A stretch of DNA of 64,000 nt from Corinectria fuckeliana (lineage: Eukaryota; Ascomycota; Sordariomycetes; Hypocreales; Nectriaceae). Each line of letters opens with the position of its first letter. The stretch's first letter is position 1. The notes beneath the pieces were generated by a model that saw nothing but the letters and a program-made list of their open reading frames with translations, searched no databases and was not told where the DNA came from. The stretch covers positions 163,770 to 227,769 of the forward strand of contig WPDH01000141.1 in NCBI GenBank assembly GCA_019137255.1, given 5' to 3'. Positions 34,592 to 46,315 of the stretch are shown piece by piece. Made by a program: the position numbers and the translations under genes.

Positions 34592-35593
34592 ATGACTACC
34601 CGATCGGCACAACTAGACGCGACAGCAACGCGCCGCGCTCTGCCCCCGGAGCTCATCGACCATGTGATCAGAAGCGTCCTCCCCTCGAACAGTCACGTCC
34701 TGCTCCCGGCGTCACATGCCTCGACCAAGACTCTGCTTGCACTGGCCCAAGTATGCCAGGATACGTACGGACTGGCTACCAAGCTGTTGCGACAGCGATG
34801 CGTGTACATCGACACCCGTCTTCGTCTTGGCGAGCTCCTCCGCTGCGTCCCTCGCTTCGTGCCGTCGCTGCCGCCAGCATTTTCTCTCCGCAACCTCACC
34901 TCGCTCTACCTGCAGCCATTTGGGGAGGATTTCTGCGACAAGTCCACCGCGATCTGGGTCCGGGAGCTGCTCTGCGAGGTCTCGGAGACGCTGCGGAGGC
35001 TAGTGGTGCTCATGCCTTTCCGGAGCATAGATCTCATGGACAACCTTTTCGATGTCAGAAGGACGCTGCGCGAAGGCTTTGAGCGGCTACATAAGCTGGA
35101 AGAATTCGTAGCCATGGGGGACTATCCGGACTTGAGTGTCTCGGACGGCCAGACGGACGTGTGGCGGCTGTGGCCGGATCTCAAGCGCCTGACGCTCTTT
35201 GAGGCGCCGTTGGACAGTCACTGGTTGTGGTGGGACATAGCCACGCTGCCGAAGCTGCAGCATGTCGTCCTCGCGCAATCGCGGAATTTGTGGAGGACGA
35301 ACATCAAGGACGAGTATTTCCACAAGCTCCCGCGAGATGATGCAAGGCTAGACCGGGAGATCAGGATCGTGCTGATGGAGGCGTGGCGGTCGAGACAAAT
35401 AGTTACGACGACGCGATGGAAAGAGATCGACCCCAAGGGGAGGATGATAGTCGAATTGTGCGAAGTTCCCGAGAAGGACAAGACTGAGTACGCAAGAGAT
35501 ATGGTGGCTGCCCACTTAAAAGACAGAGCGCTCAATGGGCGTTTGTGGGATGAACGGAACAAAGTTGTTGAAGAGAGCGAGAACGAAGCTTAG
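34592..35593 (+). CDS. F-box-like hypothetical protein
   Basis: Single exon of 333 aa. Near the N-terminus RRALPPELIDHVIRSVL (about residues 15-31) followed by LALAQVCQDTYGLATKLL has the spacing of an F-box (LPxEL...V...V). The middle contains LRNLTSLYLQPFGEDF, TLRRLVVLMPF and DLKRLTLFEAP, which suggest degenerate leucine-rich repeats. The end is charged (KEIDPKGRMIVELCEVPEKD). F-box proteins recruit substrates to SCF ubiquitin ligases; here this is only an inference from the short motif. Codon use and GC match the neighbours. Confidence 0.75.
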   Translation: MTTRSAQLDATATRRALPPELIDHVIRSVLPSNSHVLLPASHASTKTLLALAQVCQDTYGLATKLLRQRCVYIDTRLRLGELLRCVPRFVPSLPPAFSLRNLTSLYLQPFGEDFCDKSTAIWVRELLCEVSETLRRLVVLMPFRSIDLMDNLFDVRRTLREGFERLHKLEEFVAMGDYPDLSVSDGQTDVWRLWPDLKRLTLFEAPLDSHWLWWDIATLPKLQHVVLAQSRNLWRTNIKDEYFHKLPRDDARLDREIRIVLMEAWRSRQIVTTTRWKEIDPKGRMIVELCEVPEKDKTEYARDMVAAHLKDRALNGRLWDERNKVVEESENEA

Positions 35594-37215
35594 AGATATC
35601 TTTCACGGCCGAACAGCGTCGAAGACTTGCGAGAATAGTCCCGACCGGTGCGGGTACTGATTCCTGACGAGGATCCGGGGAAGGTTAAGTCAACTTATCC
35701 GGGCGAAGGACACTCTTGTCTGGGAAGTGTGTCTCGCGTATGGGCGGTCAGCGCCTGTTATAGATACTACGTAGGTAGGAACAGGTTGAGCAAGTTGAGT
35801 GCGTGAGTGATTGGCGGTGAGGGTATGGTTATGCTTGTAGATTTACAAGCCAGCGAGATCTTCAATCTTCAATCTGCAATCTGCAAGAGCAAATTGCAAG
35901 ACAGCACGGCTCATAAAGCAATTGAAGATGACGAGGGAGGCATCCATTCATACGTACTACCTATAGACTAGGTAGTTAGTTGGTAGTAGTTGCATCCGAC
36001 CTCGGTTCAGCATTCATGCACCCCTCACCAGTTCCCCCACGTTTTGCTGCGAACCTGGAGTGAATTCATCCACTGACCACAGCGAGCAATAAGCAGCCGT
36101 TAGAACCATTAATTACTACTCCGTACTTGGAGGGGGGGTGATGATATCCACCAAGCAATCGGGAATATCGGGAATGCTCCAGCGAGGCCGATCTGCATGT
36201 ACGAATACGTAGATCCGGCAAACGGGCTGGTTGAATTGTCCGTCCGTCAGAGAGGCCGACGCGCATTTCTACGTAAGTACATACAAGTAGTATTATCGCC
36301 ATTGGATTATGGGGGCGAACGTTGGCAGTCAGTGTCTTTTCTTTGCATTGAAGCTCAGGCACGTCAGGCTCGCCCGGGCAATCTTTCAGTGGTCCCCTAA
36401 AAGTGCCAGTTGGCCCATTCAGGCAGGTCCCTCTGGCAGTTTTCTAGTCTACTAGTCCACTAAAAAGGACCTCCAGCGTTCCGGTCCTTTTTTTTCCAGA
36501 AGCCCGCCATCGGGCCAACTAATAAGTACGAATAGAGACGTTACAATCCATTCACACTGACACTCTCTATAGTACGTAGTAAGAGAACCTCTTGGCCTTC
36601 TTACTCCTTAGTTAGGTACTCTCTCTAGTCCTGTGCTCCTACATGTCATCCCTGGATTCCAACCAACCCCCGTTCTCCTAGCCGCATTGTCCTCCTGGCT
36701 CCTCCGTCCAAAGCCCATCCATTCCCCATTCCCCAGTTCTACTAAGCCTCCTCCTCCTCCTCCTCCTCCTCCTCCTCCTCCAGGCTCCTCTTTCTCCCCC
36801 CCCACACACCAGTCACTCGCTCGCTGTGCTCCGTGCCCGTTCGGTCCGTTCCCCGTTGCTCTCTCTTAGTAACTTAAACCTCATACGCAACTTAGGGAGG
36901 GGACCTCTTCCTTCTCACCTTCTCCGTCTGTCCACTCTCACGACCTTCTCCAGTCTACCTGTTTTGCCATGTCGTCGTCGCCGTCGCCAAGTTCGCCTGC
37001 AGTTCCCAGCTAACATCCCCGCGACTTCCGAGTCCCATCCCCAAAAAATCCGAGACATGACCGCTCGCCGCAGCCCCGTCGTACCCGTTTGACCTGTCAG
37101 ACTCGCTCGCCTCGCATCTCCGAATCCCGATTCTTCCGAGCCACCGGTTCAACCCTGTTCGACCACCGACTAACTGCTTCGTACCGACCACCATTCGAGC
37201 CGCCACTCAACCACC
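35594..37215. other. Intergenic and leader of the Ubp16-like gene
   Basis: Has repeated ATCTTCAATCTTCAATCTGCAATCTGCAAG-like words near 35859-35887, TACGTAG-type palindromes (35765, 36571), a TACTCCGTAC motif near 36117, the CCT microsatellite at 36747-36781 and a C/T-rich stretch to the ATG. No gene seen. Confidence 0.5.
36747..36781. repeat. CCT trinucleotide microsatellite
   Basis: Uninterrupted CCT units over 35 bases, in the probable promoter or leader of the downstream deubiquitinase gene. Length polymorphism is likely. Confidence 0.9.
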
Positions 37216-39105
37216 ATGCCCGAAAAGTCGGCCACCGTCGTGTCCTACGCTGCCGGTGCATCGCTTGCCGCCGCCGCCCTCATCTACGTTTTCGCTCCCA
37301 ACTTCTCGCTCGATCATGATGCCGCGAGCTCCAAAAAGAAGTCCATCGTCGGCCTGCGCAACCAGGCCAATGACTGCTTTATCAACTCCGTCCTCCAGGC
37401 CCTCGCCGGCCTCGGAGAGCTGCGCGTCTACCTGATCCGCGAGACACACCGCCGCCGCATCGAGGACCCCGCCGTTTACGCCAGTCTCGTGCAGCCCGGG
37501 GGGAAGCAGATGGCCCAGTGGAAGCTGCAGGGTCTGCAGGAGGGTCTGGTCACACAGGGCTTGAAGGAGATGCTTGATGCGCTTAACGAGCGCCCCATCT
37601 ACAAAAAGGCCATTTCGCCCTTCCCCTTCGTCAAGGTCCTCGAGGTTGCGTTCAAGCAACGCATAAGCCGCCAGCAGCAGGATGCCCAAGAGTTCTTGCA
37701 GATTGTCGCCGAGCGCCTCAAGGATGAGTACCACGCCGGCCAGAGGGCTCGCCTCCATGCGCGGAGAAGGGGCCTGTCAGCAAGCTCGGAGAACCTGGCC
37801 AAGGTCAGCGACGAAGATACAAACCGCGACGGCTCTACCGCCGAGACCGCTTCCGATCAACCGGCCGAAGCTGGTGCCGACGACGGTGCCGACACATCCG
37901 CAATCGAGCCCTCCACGGACGCCAAGATCCCCGAGATTCAAGCCAACGGCGGCCTCGGCCCATTGCCCATTGAGCTTGAGGAAGGCTTTCCTATGGAGGG
38001 CAAGTATGAATCGCACCTGGAATGCCAAACTTGCCGATACAAGACGAAGCCAAGAGAGGAGACGTTCTGCACCATCACCCTGGCCGTCCCTCAGGTTTCG
38101 TCCACTACGATTAATGCCTGCTTCGATGGCATCTTCAAGACCGAGTACATCGACGACTTCAAATGCGAAATGTGCCGCCTCGTGCAGACCAAGACCAACC
38201 TGGAGCACGACGTTGCCAAGTCGACTTCGGACAGTTTCAAGGCGCAAGCGCAAAAAAGCCTAGAGAAGCTCCAGTTCGCCATCGACACAGACCCCGAGCA
38301 CCCTCCCGAGGACGTAGACCTGGGAGACATGCGGTATGCGCCCAAGAGGAGAATCGCAAAGACCACCCGCATGTCCATCTTCCCCAAGATCTTGGCCATC
38401 CATCTCTCGCGATCCATCTACGACGCGGGCCAGATGACCCAGAAGAACTCGGCCAAGGTTGCCTTCCCCGAAACCCTGCCGCTGGGTGGCTTGATGGATC
38501 AGAAAAAGTACAAGCTCCTGGGCCTGGTCACGCACCGTGGCGGGCATAACAGCGGTCACTACGAGGCCTTCAGGCGACAGAATCTGGCGGCCCCATTCTC
38601 CAACTCGAACACCTTCCAACCATCCGACGTTTACAGCAAGACACCAACTCCTATATCCACCCCTGAGATCTCTGCCCGTATCATGGATAGCCCAGCAATG
38701 TCAACCCCCGATCTCCTGTCCGCATCCTCGGGGAACAACTCGTCGACCCCATCGCTAGATTCACTGCCGGTACCCCCCCGGAGCGTGCCGTCGGTGAGGC
38801 ATAGATCGTCGAGCCTTTCGACAACCAATAACAAAGACGGTGACACGAGTAGTCTTCGCTCCGTCGCGGCATCTACCAAATCTGCACTGTCCAAGTTGAC
38901 GTCACCAAAACACACACATGACTTCGGATCTCCTCGGCCTCCCACGTCATCTAGCATAGCCAAGCGATCAAAGAGGCGAAAGGGGATGACGGACAAGTGG
39001 TGGCGAGTCAACGACGAGAAGGTGCGTGAAGCCAAGACTAGCGAGGTCCTCGGGATGCAGAGAGAGGTTTACTTGCTGTTTTACGAGCTCGAGAAGGAGC
39101 CCTAG
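37216..39105 (+). CDS. ubp16: Ubp16-like ubiquitin-specific protease
   Basis: Single exon of 629 aa. An N-terminal hydrophobic segment (about residues 8-27, VSYAAGASLAAAALIYVFA) acts as membrane anchor, as in yeast Ubp16 of the mitochondrial outer membrane. The USP Cys box is GLRNQANDCFINSVLQAL with C54; it has ND where most USPs have NT. QQQDAQEFLQ follows. A C-x2-C pair in ECQTCRYKT and CEMCRLVQT fits the USP zinc site. The His box is GGHNSGHYEAF (H448), and the C-terminal KWWRVNDEKV with YLLFYELE closes the catalytic core. Ser/Pro-rich insertions lie between the Cys and His boxes and before the last strand. It removes ubiquitin from substrates; targets are unknown. Confidence 0.93.
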   Translation: MPEKSATVVSYAAGASLAAAALIYVFAPNFSLDHDAASSKKKSIVGLRNQANDCFINSVLQALAGLGELRVYLIRETHRRRIEDPAVYASLVQPGGKQMAQWKLQGLQEGLVTQGLKEMLDALNERPIYKKAISPFPFVKVLEVAFKQRISRQQQDAQEFLQIVAERLKDEYHAGQRARLHARRRGLSASSENLAKVSDEDTNRDGSTAETASDQPAEAGADDGADTSAIEPSTDAKIPEIQANGGLGPLPIELEEGFPMEGKYESHLECQTCRYKTKPREETFCTITLAVPQVSSTTINACFDGIFKTEYIDDFKCEMCRLVQTKTNLEHDVAKSTSDSFKAQAQKSLEKLQFAIDTDPEHPPEDVDLGDMRYAPKRRIAKTTRMSIFPKILAIHLSRSIYDAGQMTQKNSAKVAFPETLPLGGLMDQKKYKLLGLVTHRGGHNSGHYEAFRRQNLAAPFSNSNTFQPSDVYSKTPTPISTPEISARIMDSPAMSTPDLLSASSGNNSSTPSLDSLPVPPRSVPSVRHRSSSLSTTNNKDGDTSSLRSVAASTKSALSKLTSPKHTHDFGSPRPPTSSSIAKRSKRRKGMTDKWWRVNDEKVREAKTSEVLGMQREVYLLFYELEKEP

Positions 39106-40684
39106 GTGGGCCCAGGTGCAGCTGGGATCCGTCTCGCCGGAGCCTGCGTGGTGTCGTGAACGGAACTACTCTCTTCATTTCTTCTTATTGATTTGCATTG
39201 ACGGGCGTTTTTGTGTGAGAGTCCTTGGTTATCAGGCTTTAGATTCGGGGTTTCGAGCGATATACACCTGAGCAAGCGGTTTGGATTGAGAATGCCCTGA
39301 TCAGACAATGGTGAAGACGGTGTCCACAACAGGATAGGCTCTACGCATCTTCTAGCGAATTAGACTAAGCTTCACTCTGGACAGCCGGAAAAGAGGGGTT
39401 TAGTAGAAATACATGTGTTTCAACATTGAGCGAGTTGTGTCAATAGAAGGATATTGTAAAGAAGCAAAACAACTACGCAGTTATGGGTACCCCTCTCATG
39501 GTATTTTGAGCAGCATACGAGCTCAACTTTGACAGTCGGACGCCAGGAAGCTCCTCGTTGGAATTGGAAGTGGTTTTAATCAGAAATCCAGTACCATCCA
39601 GACGATAGCAAAATCAGGAAATGCCAAGATCACGAAGCTGCTTCTGGACAGTATATTTGTCGCAAAAGACGAACGTCCCTTGCGGGACCCCCCCCCTTAT
39701 ATAGGGCACTTTACAACAATATTACCCACTAGGAGAGTCATTGTTTTTTATCTCCATTGCTGTTATCATTCAAGTTACCTGGGACGGTGCAATGGCGAAA
39801 GGGTCTTCCTTGGTATTGTTAAACTCGGCATCCCCGCCTTACCCATGCGTGAAAAAATTATGCGCAAGCTCTCTCAAATCCATATATGCCGTCCATATTT
39901 AATAATCGATTCCCCTGTATAGAGGTGGTTTTAGTTAAGCGAGCATATCGACAGTATATCCGGAGGTCAGCCAGAGCGAGAAGATGTGATAGACGCCGCC
40001 TACGTTGCACTCTACAGGGTGGTCAAGCCCAATCTCAACAAATGCAAACATGTTTGCATACATAGTATAAAGATTGAAAATGAAAATAAAAAGGCCTACT
40101 TAATGATTGGATGCTTTCAAAGGGAAAAGCTGAGAAGGTACAACATGATATCAATGCTGTCCATCACATGTGCATTGAATGTTAACCGACTAGACTAGCA
40201 TCTATCTAATCTACTAGATTACACACCATAAGTTACATATTGCAGCCAATGGCCTTGAGTGATCGGCTGAGTCAGCTACGCTCCGATCCAAGATGACGAC
40301 TACCAAGATGCATCTGCAGGTCAATCCTCTTCGACATAGGCCCGGGTTTGAGACCTTGCTTTCCTTTTTTCTTCGGTTTTTTTTCTTCGCCATTTTCTCA
40401 CAGTCGATAAGGATCCAATACTGAGTCAGGCCAGAGGCAATGGCAAAAATCTAACGGAGCCGCTCGTTCATATCGTTCCTTCGGAAATCGCGCCCTAAAT
40501 TTGTGGACACGACGTGCCAGATAACTTGGCATCAACCCGTTCTCGAAGAGCAGCACTACAATTGGGAGATACTGGTGAGAGCAATTGAGCATGGTGCGGC
40601 GTGGATTCGAAAGGTCGTTCTGTTGTCTAGTTGCCTCCAGTTGAAGGGCATCCCTCCTAGCCGACTCGCCTTCGCCTCGCCAAC
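39106..40684. other. Intergenic, no gene recognised
   Basis: 1.6 kb, AT-richer than average, with a C-run near 39690-39696 and short unconserved open frames. It should hold the Ubp16 3' UTR and the promoter of the glycosyltransferase. No RNA gene recognised. Confidence 0.5.
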
Positions 40685-42108
40685 ATGATATACATTACAC
40701 GCCGCTTCCGGCGGCGTCTCGTCTCACAATCCATCATCTTCCTAATCTTCTTTACCATCTTCTACTCCATCCTACCACACGATTCTTCCGTCCGCCTCGC
40801 CATCAACTTCAATGCCTCGCGCCTGTTCAATGTCCTGCGCGGCGCCACCAGTGACCGCGACGCCTGGTTGTGGACCGGCCCGCGATATCCCGTCGACCTG
40901 TATGCCGACGTCGGCTACCTCATTAAGACGGGCTACGGGACGCGCCACCGAGTGCCGGACCAGCTGGCGGCGTTCGCCCAGACAGGTGGGTTCCTGGGCG
41001 AGGAGGGTCAGGACTTCCTGGTGGTGGGCGACTGGACCACGGTGAATGAGACGGATGCGGGAGTCATTGGCGTGCCGGTGCACGATGCCATCAGGAGGGT
41101 GACCGAGACCAAGATTCGAGGCAAGGTGGAGGACTATCCGAGGCTCGTCAAGTACAGCAGCCTCCAGGAGCAGCTCGAGGCGGGCAACGAAAAGAAGGCC
41201 TTGGAGATTGGGCAAGAATTCGGATGGGAGCTGGACGCTCTCAAGGTATGCTTGTTGCTGTTGACGCCTGCTGCGGTCTGAGTTGATGCTAACAGCTACA
41301 GTTCATCATGGGCATGGAGATGATTTACAAACAAATGCCCTACAAGAAGTGGTACATCATCCTTGACGACGACACGTTTCTAATCAGGCCGTCACTAGAG
41401 CTCCTTTTGAGTCATCTCGATCCCAAAAAGGCACAGTATATCGGCAATGCCGTGGGTGACTACAAGGGCAGGTTCGCGCATGGCGGATCTGGCATCTTGA
41501 TATCCGGAGTGGCGATGCGGCTCCTGTTTGACCACCATCCCGACATCGTCGTGGAGGCCTACGCCGAGTCCATGTCTGAAACGTGGGGAGATCGTCTGGT
41601 AGCAACGACGCTACAAAAGCTGGGCATCACGATCGAAGAGAGCTACAACCACCACTTCAACGGGGAGCCGCCGTCCATCACGCGCATCTGGGGCAATCGG
41701 TTCTGCGCGCCGCTGGTCTCCTTCCACGGGCTTCGCAAGCCGGGCGAGATGGTCCATGTGGGGAAGACGCTGGCCACGGTGGAGGAGCCGGTGCGGTGGC
41801 TCGACGTGTGGGAGCTGTTCGGGGGCTCGCCCATGTCGGAGCTGGCGAGCCTGCAGACCCCTAAGCTATCGGCGGACCACGTGGGAAAGCCGAACGAGCA
41901 CACGCGGACGTGGGGGGATGTGCAGAGCTCTGAGGCCTGCCGGGCCAAGTGCCAGGAGCATGGACGGTGGTGTCTGGCGTGGACATATGACACGGACACG
42001 CAGAGGTGCAACCTGAGCCCGTGGCTGCTGCTGGGAGCGGACGAGGCGACGCAGAAGGCATCGGGCGTGAACTGGCCCAAGGTGAAGACGCTGCTAGGGC
42101 GGTGCTGA
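40685..42108 (+). CDS. GT31-type type II membrane glycosyltransferase with PAN/Apple-like tail
   Basis: Two exons, 40685-41245 and 41302-42108, give 455 aa. A short basic cytosolic tail (MIYITRRFRRR) precedes one membrane helix (about residues 15-31), the type II layout of Golgi transferases. The lumenal catalytic part has KWYIILDDDTFL with the DDD metal/nucleotide-sugar motif at 209-211, then YIGNAVGDYKGRFAHGGSGI and MSETWGDRLVATTLQKLGI, as in fringe-like/GT31 (DUF604) proteins. The last 80 residues contain a cysteine pattern (EACRAKCQEHGRWCLAWTYD...CNLSPW) like a PAN/Apple module, which may bind glycan or protein. Donor and acceptor sugars cannot be told. The 56-nt intron has a TGCTAACAG end. 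Confidence 0.88.
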
Positions 42109-43201
42109 GGTCTTGATGGCCGAGGCGGGCATATGTACGATGAACGAAGGGGGGATTTATGCACCGCGGAGACGAAAGTCCGGGGGTGGGTAGTGTGTAC
42201 TGGAGGTTTGGGCCCCCCCCCTGACATGCTAGGCGTACTATGTATAAATATGTGGTGATACCGCAATGAGATGGGGTGGATTCTGGCCATATAGCACAGG
42301 GCTGGCTGGTATTGGGCCGAATAGCGCACCGAGGATGTGTCGTCGCGGGTTCGACTACCTAACTATGTTGCTTAGCCCTTTGCACCGCAAGAGAGGCTCT
42401 TTCTTGACCTTTCCCGTTGATGGAATACGCGAATGCTCTAGAAGGAATTGGAGCCCATGGAAGGGAGGAATCCCATGTCAGAGCCCCAGGTGTTCGGGAG
42501 CTAATCGGAGGCGAGCGACGAGGCGAGATGGGCGAGGGGCCCCGGAGGGCACTCGGCGGCCTTGCATCTAGGCAAATTTTCTAGCACGTGACTTGTTCGT
42601 CCCAATATTAAAATTTGTTCATACTGGGGGCCGGCCCATGGTTTTCCAATTTCCAAGCCCGGTTCACGATTAATCGAATGCCTCTAACTTGAGCTGTTAC
42701 TATGTATAGTCAATTATACGCATGTACAAAGTGATTGACTGCACAGCGAGTGGCACAGCCCCTTTTCTTATTCTTAATACAGTACGAGGACAGACTGCAA
42801 CGGGCAAAGGATTAAGACGCGCGCATCACGTGACCATGCGAGTGGCTCTTGGATTGCCTAGATTGCGCTTAGCTTCATACACGTTGTAATTACTAAGTAG
42901 TAGTGCTCTCTAAGTAGTAATTAGCTGACAATCTGTCTCCAAGCCCAGGTAATTACCACCTACTTAGGAGTGAGTGAGTGAGTACCTAGCTACCTAGCTC
43001 CTAGTACCTTCAAGGTAGACATCCTTTTTTCTCCTTCTCTTCCTCTTTGCCAACTTCACCCTCGCTCCCTTCTCTTCCGCCCAATTGCTTTGCTTCGTAT
43101 TCTTCTTCCTCTTTGCTTTTGTTGTGCTTCTTCTTCTTTGGCTCCTTCTTTTGCTCCTTGTCTTCACGCACGACGTCATCCAGTCCTACCTGCCGCCCCC
43201 C
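42109..43201. other. Intergenic and leader of the UMP kinase gene
   Basis: 1.1 kb with a C-run near 42212-42220, GAGTGAGTGAGTGAG near 42969-42982, and a T/C-rich stretch from about 43022 that leads to the ATG. A GGTTCGACTACC word near 42347 resembles a tRNA B box, but no cloverleaf surrounds it. No gene seen. Confidence 0.5.
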
Positions 43202-44340
43202 ATGCCGCCCCTCCACTCGGCGCGACTCGCCGCCTCGGCCGCTCGCTCCTCAGCCCGAACCTCGTCCTCGTCGTCTCTGGCTGCCCCGCGCTCTCTCTGT
43301 CAACACCGCCGGCCCTACTCGTCGCAGCCGCCACCTCGCAACGATAAGGTCAAGTTCTGGCCTTTCATCGCCGTCATCGGCCTAGGATCCCTGGGCTACG
43401 TTGGCCTCGTCAACCGCCGCAAAGGTGAGGAGCCCTCTGCCCGCTTTTTCCCCCCTCTCCCTTTCTGGCCGGTCCCGGTCTGCCCTCCCGAGGAGCCATC
43501 ATCATTAGTCGATGGAGAGATCCGAGCGTCTCGACATCCCCTCCCTGTTCAAGGGTGTGCGACGATGCGTGTACAGCACATGGCGCTTCTTTTCAGCCCC
43601 CCCTGATTTCCCATGTTCGTGAAAGCTTCAACGACACTAATGAAATCCCGCTCGCTGCAGACATGCCTCAAAAACTCGACGCGCCAGCTCCTGCAGCTGG
43701 CGAGCTTCCTGCTCCCTCGAAGCCTACGCCTACCTTCAGTCCCTCCGACGTGACTGTCGTCTTCGTCCTCGGCGGCCCCGGTGCCGGCAAAGGCACTCAG
43801 TGCTCGAAGCTAGTCCAGGAGTATGGCTTCACTCACCTCTCGGCCGGTGATCTACTTCGCGCCGAGCAGGAGCGCCCTGGCTCTCAATTCGGTGAGCTTA
43901 TCAAGAGCTACATTAAGGATGGTCTCATCGTTCCCATGGAGGTGACGATCCAGCTGCTCGAGAACGCCATGACCGAGACGCTCCAGAAGACCGGCACGAC
44001 CAAGGGCCGGTTCCTCATCGACGGCTTCCCCCGCAAGATGGACCAGGCCGTCAAGTTCGAAGAGTCTGTCTGCCCCGCCAAGATGATCCTGTTCTTCGAC
44101 TGCCCAGAAAAGGTGATGGAACAGCGACTCCTCGAGCGTGGAAAGACGTCGGGCCGCTCTGACGACAACGCCGAGAGCATTCGCAAGCGATTCCACACGT
44201 TTGTCGAGACCAGCATGCCCGTCGTCAACTACTTTGAGAAGGATGGCAAAGTGGTCAAGCTGGATGCCACGCCAACGCCCGATCAGGTCTTTGTCAAGAC
44301 GAAACAGGCTCTCGTGGACAAGCTTGGCTCCAACTTTTAA
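43202..44340 (+). CDS. ura6: UMP/CMP (adenylate-type) kinase, Ura6-like, with organelle-like leader
   Basis: Two exons, 43202-43424 and 43661-44340, give 300 aa. Residues 1-45 are rich in Arg, Ser and Ala without acids until the kinase part, like a mitochondrial presequence. A hydrophobic segment (FWPFIAVIGLGSLGYVGLV, about 53-71) follows. Exon 2 encodes the kinase: P-loop VLGGPGAGKGTQ, NMP-binding HLSAGDLLRAE, GRFLIDGFPRKMDQA, and lid LERGKTSGRSDDN. These match Ura6-type uridylate kinases, which phosphorylate UMP (and AMP/CMP) for pyrimidine nucleotide synthesis. Exon 2 has an in-frame ATG as its first complete codon, so a leaderless cytosolic form is possible. Yeast Ura6 has about 204 aa, close to the exon-2 part. 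Confidence 0.93.
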
Positions 44341-44821
44341 GACGGACACAGGCGCTGTTGGAGGGCAAGAGGAGCCATGCAAATGTGGCAGGCAGGGGGA
44401 AGGGGAGGCCCGGTTGGCCAGCCAGCCCTTGTAGGTTACCTCGCTCGCTTGCTTCCCGTTGGAAGTGTCAACAGGGATGTCCAAATAAAAAGCAAATATC
44501 TGCTCTTATGTAATCACCGTATCTTGTCGCTCGTGCTTGTGCCATAGAGCCTCGACATCGACCTCGACGCTGTAACAGGGTAGGGTGCCTCGGCCGAGAG
44601 TTTCAGTAGGGTAAGCTTGTGAGAAAGGGGATGCACGCGGAAGGGGGCCGGCCGGCGATGAGACGGGCGAAGAAAAGCTCAAGCAAAACCAGGAGAAAGA
44701 AAGCTTTTTTCCCCCAATCTGCCATTCTCGTGTACGAAGTAGGCATCCGTCCCGCCCATGATGAGTAAGTAGGGATGGCAAGGTTACACAGAGACCAGGG
44801 GGTTGGGGTTGAAGGGGAAAT

Positions 44822-44930
44822 GGGGGCGCGGGAGATGAGATGGGGAGAGAAGAGACGAGACGAGACGAGAAGAGAAGAGGAAGGAAGAAGGAAAGAAAGA
44901 AGGGAAAGAAGGTGGAGGGGGTGTGTGAAG
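44822..44930 (+). repeat. Polypurine block (GA-rich, GACGA units)
   Basis: About 110 bases are almost only G and A on the + strand, with repeated GACGA, AGAGA and GGAAA units. On the minus strand this is a pyrimidine tract like those in fungal promoters, but no minus-strand gene follows convincingly. Confidence 0.75.
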
Positions 44931-45283
44931 CGAAGCAATTTGGCGGTAGCTGGCCGGGTGAGTGAGTGGGTATCGTTTGTTGGTGGTTGTGTACCTAGCT
45001 ACCTTAGTTGTCTCCTGTCATCCGTAATTACTACGTGCCTACTCCGTACCCAGAGGAGAGTATAAAACGGTGACATGACGAGGCATTAATGTAAAGAATG
45101 TGCAATGTTATGTCGCTACGTTGGTATCCTACTACGTAGTACCTCCTTACTATGTATGTTATTAGTGGAGGCTTGATTTCCGTACAGGTCGGTCGGTCAG
45201 TACAGGCCTGTCCCAACCACATCAACAACGCTAAGGTAGCATCAATCCGCAAGTCAGTCCAAGTTGCGGGTACTAGTAAACAC

Positions 45284-45309
45284 GCAGCAGCAGCAGCAGC
45301 AGCAGCAGC
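45284..45309. repeat. CAG trinucleotide microsatellite
   Basis: Perfect GCA/CAG units over about 26 bases in non-coding sequence. Confidence 0.9.
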
Positions 45310-46278
45310 TCGTACCTACATTAGTGCACTCCGCGCCTTGGGAAGCTAAGGGTCTTAGGGCGGATGCTGTGGCGTTGCGGGGAGTGGTGGAGGGTTCCAT
45401 TGATGGGATTGACTCGGGATGAAATCCTGATGCAGGTGAGGCTGGCATTCCCAGGTTGTTCAAAGCTGTGGCTGGGCATGCATGATAACAAAACGGGTTT
45501 GTTGTACCACCGTCATAAGGCAGCTGTGGTAGATGCTGATTGGATCATGCGCCGAAGGCTGCCCCCGTACGAAGGCTGTCCCCGTACGCAGATTGAAGCC
45601 TACGATGCTCCTTTAATGTACAGTATTTGTGTGTCTATTCTAGGAGCGTGATGATACGTAGTCTATGTCTAGACCACCCTTTTGTGTGTTGTGGGTTTTA
45701 GTAGGTAATTATGACGACTAGTACATAGTATGGCGAGCGAGAGAAGAGGAAACAGAAGACGAGAGAATACTTGAGAACCTTGCTACTCTGTGGACTTGGG
45801 ATGATCCCCGGCATTGATGTTGCCCTAGAGCGGACAGGGCAAGGTGTGCAGGCAGGGCTGGTAATCTGGTAAAGCAAGGTAGCCGTTGGACAGATCCCTT
45901 GATCCCTAACTAATTATTCGAGAAAATAGTTATAGGGGCCATAGTTGGTCAGACGCCTCCGGCAGAGATATTTGGGTATGGATCCCTTGTTTGTCGAGAA
46001 CCATGGATGCCTGACAGACGATACCATGCCATGACCATGCCACAACCGTCTACTATGTACCTCCTCTTACTATGTATAGTATGTACATGGAAGCTTTCCA
46101 GTTGCTCAACGGCCACCGTCACCTACATAGTAAGCTAGTTGCTACTACGTAGTTATAGATTACATAGTAGTAGTTTCTCTGCCCCCATCAGGCCATTAGC
46201 GAGCCAGTCTCGAGCCTACGACTGTTAGATCTTTCTCGGGCCGCCAAGATGGCAGCTTCTAGTGCGGACAAGGAACAG

Positions 46279-46315
46279 CACCCACCCACCCACCCACCCA
46301 CTCACTCACTCACTC
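46279..46315. repeat. CCCA/CTCA tetranucleotide run
   Basis: Five CCCA-type units followed by CTCA units; simple sequence in the spacer. Confidence 0.8.

Noticed and set aside
42330..42365. tRNA-like B box (GGTTCGACTACC)
   Set aside because: No acceptor, D or anticodon arm can be folded around it, and there is no oligo-T terminator.
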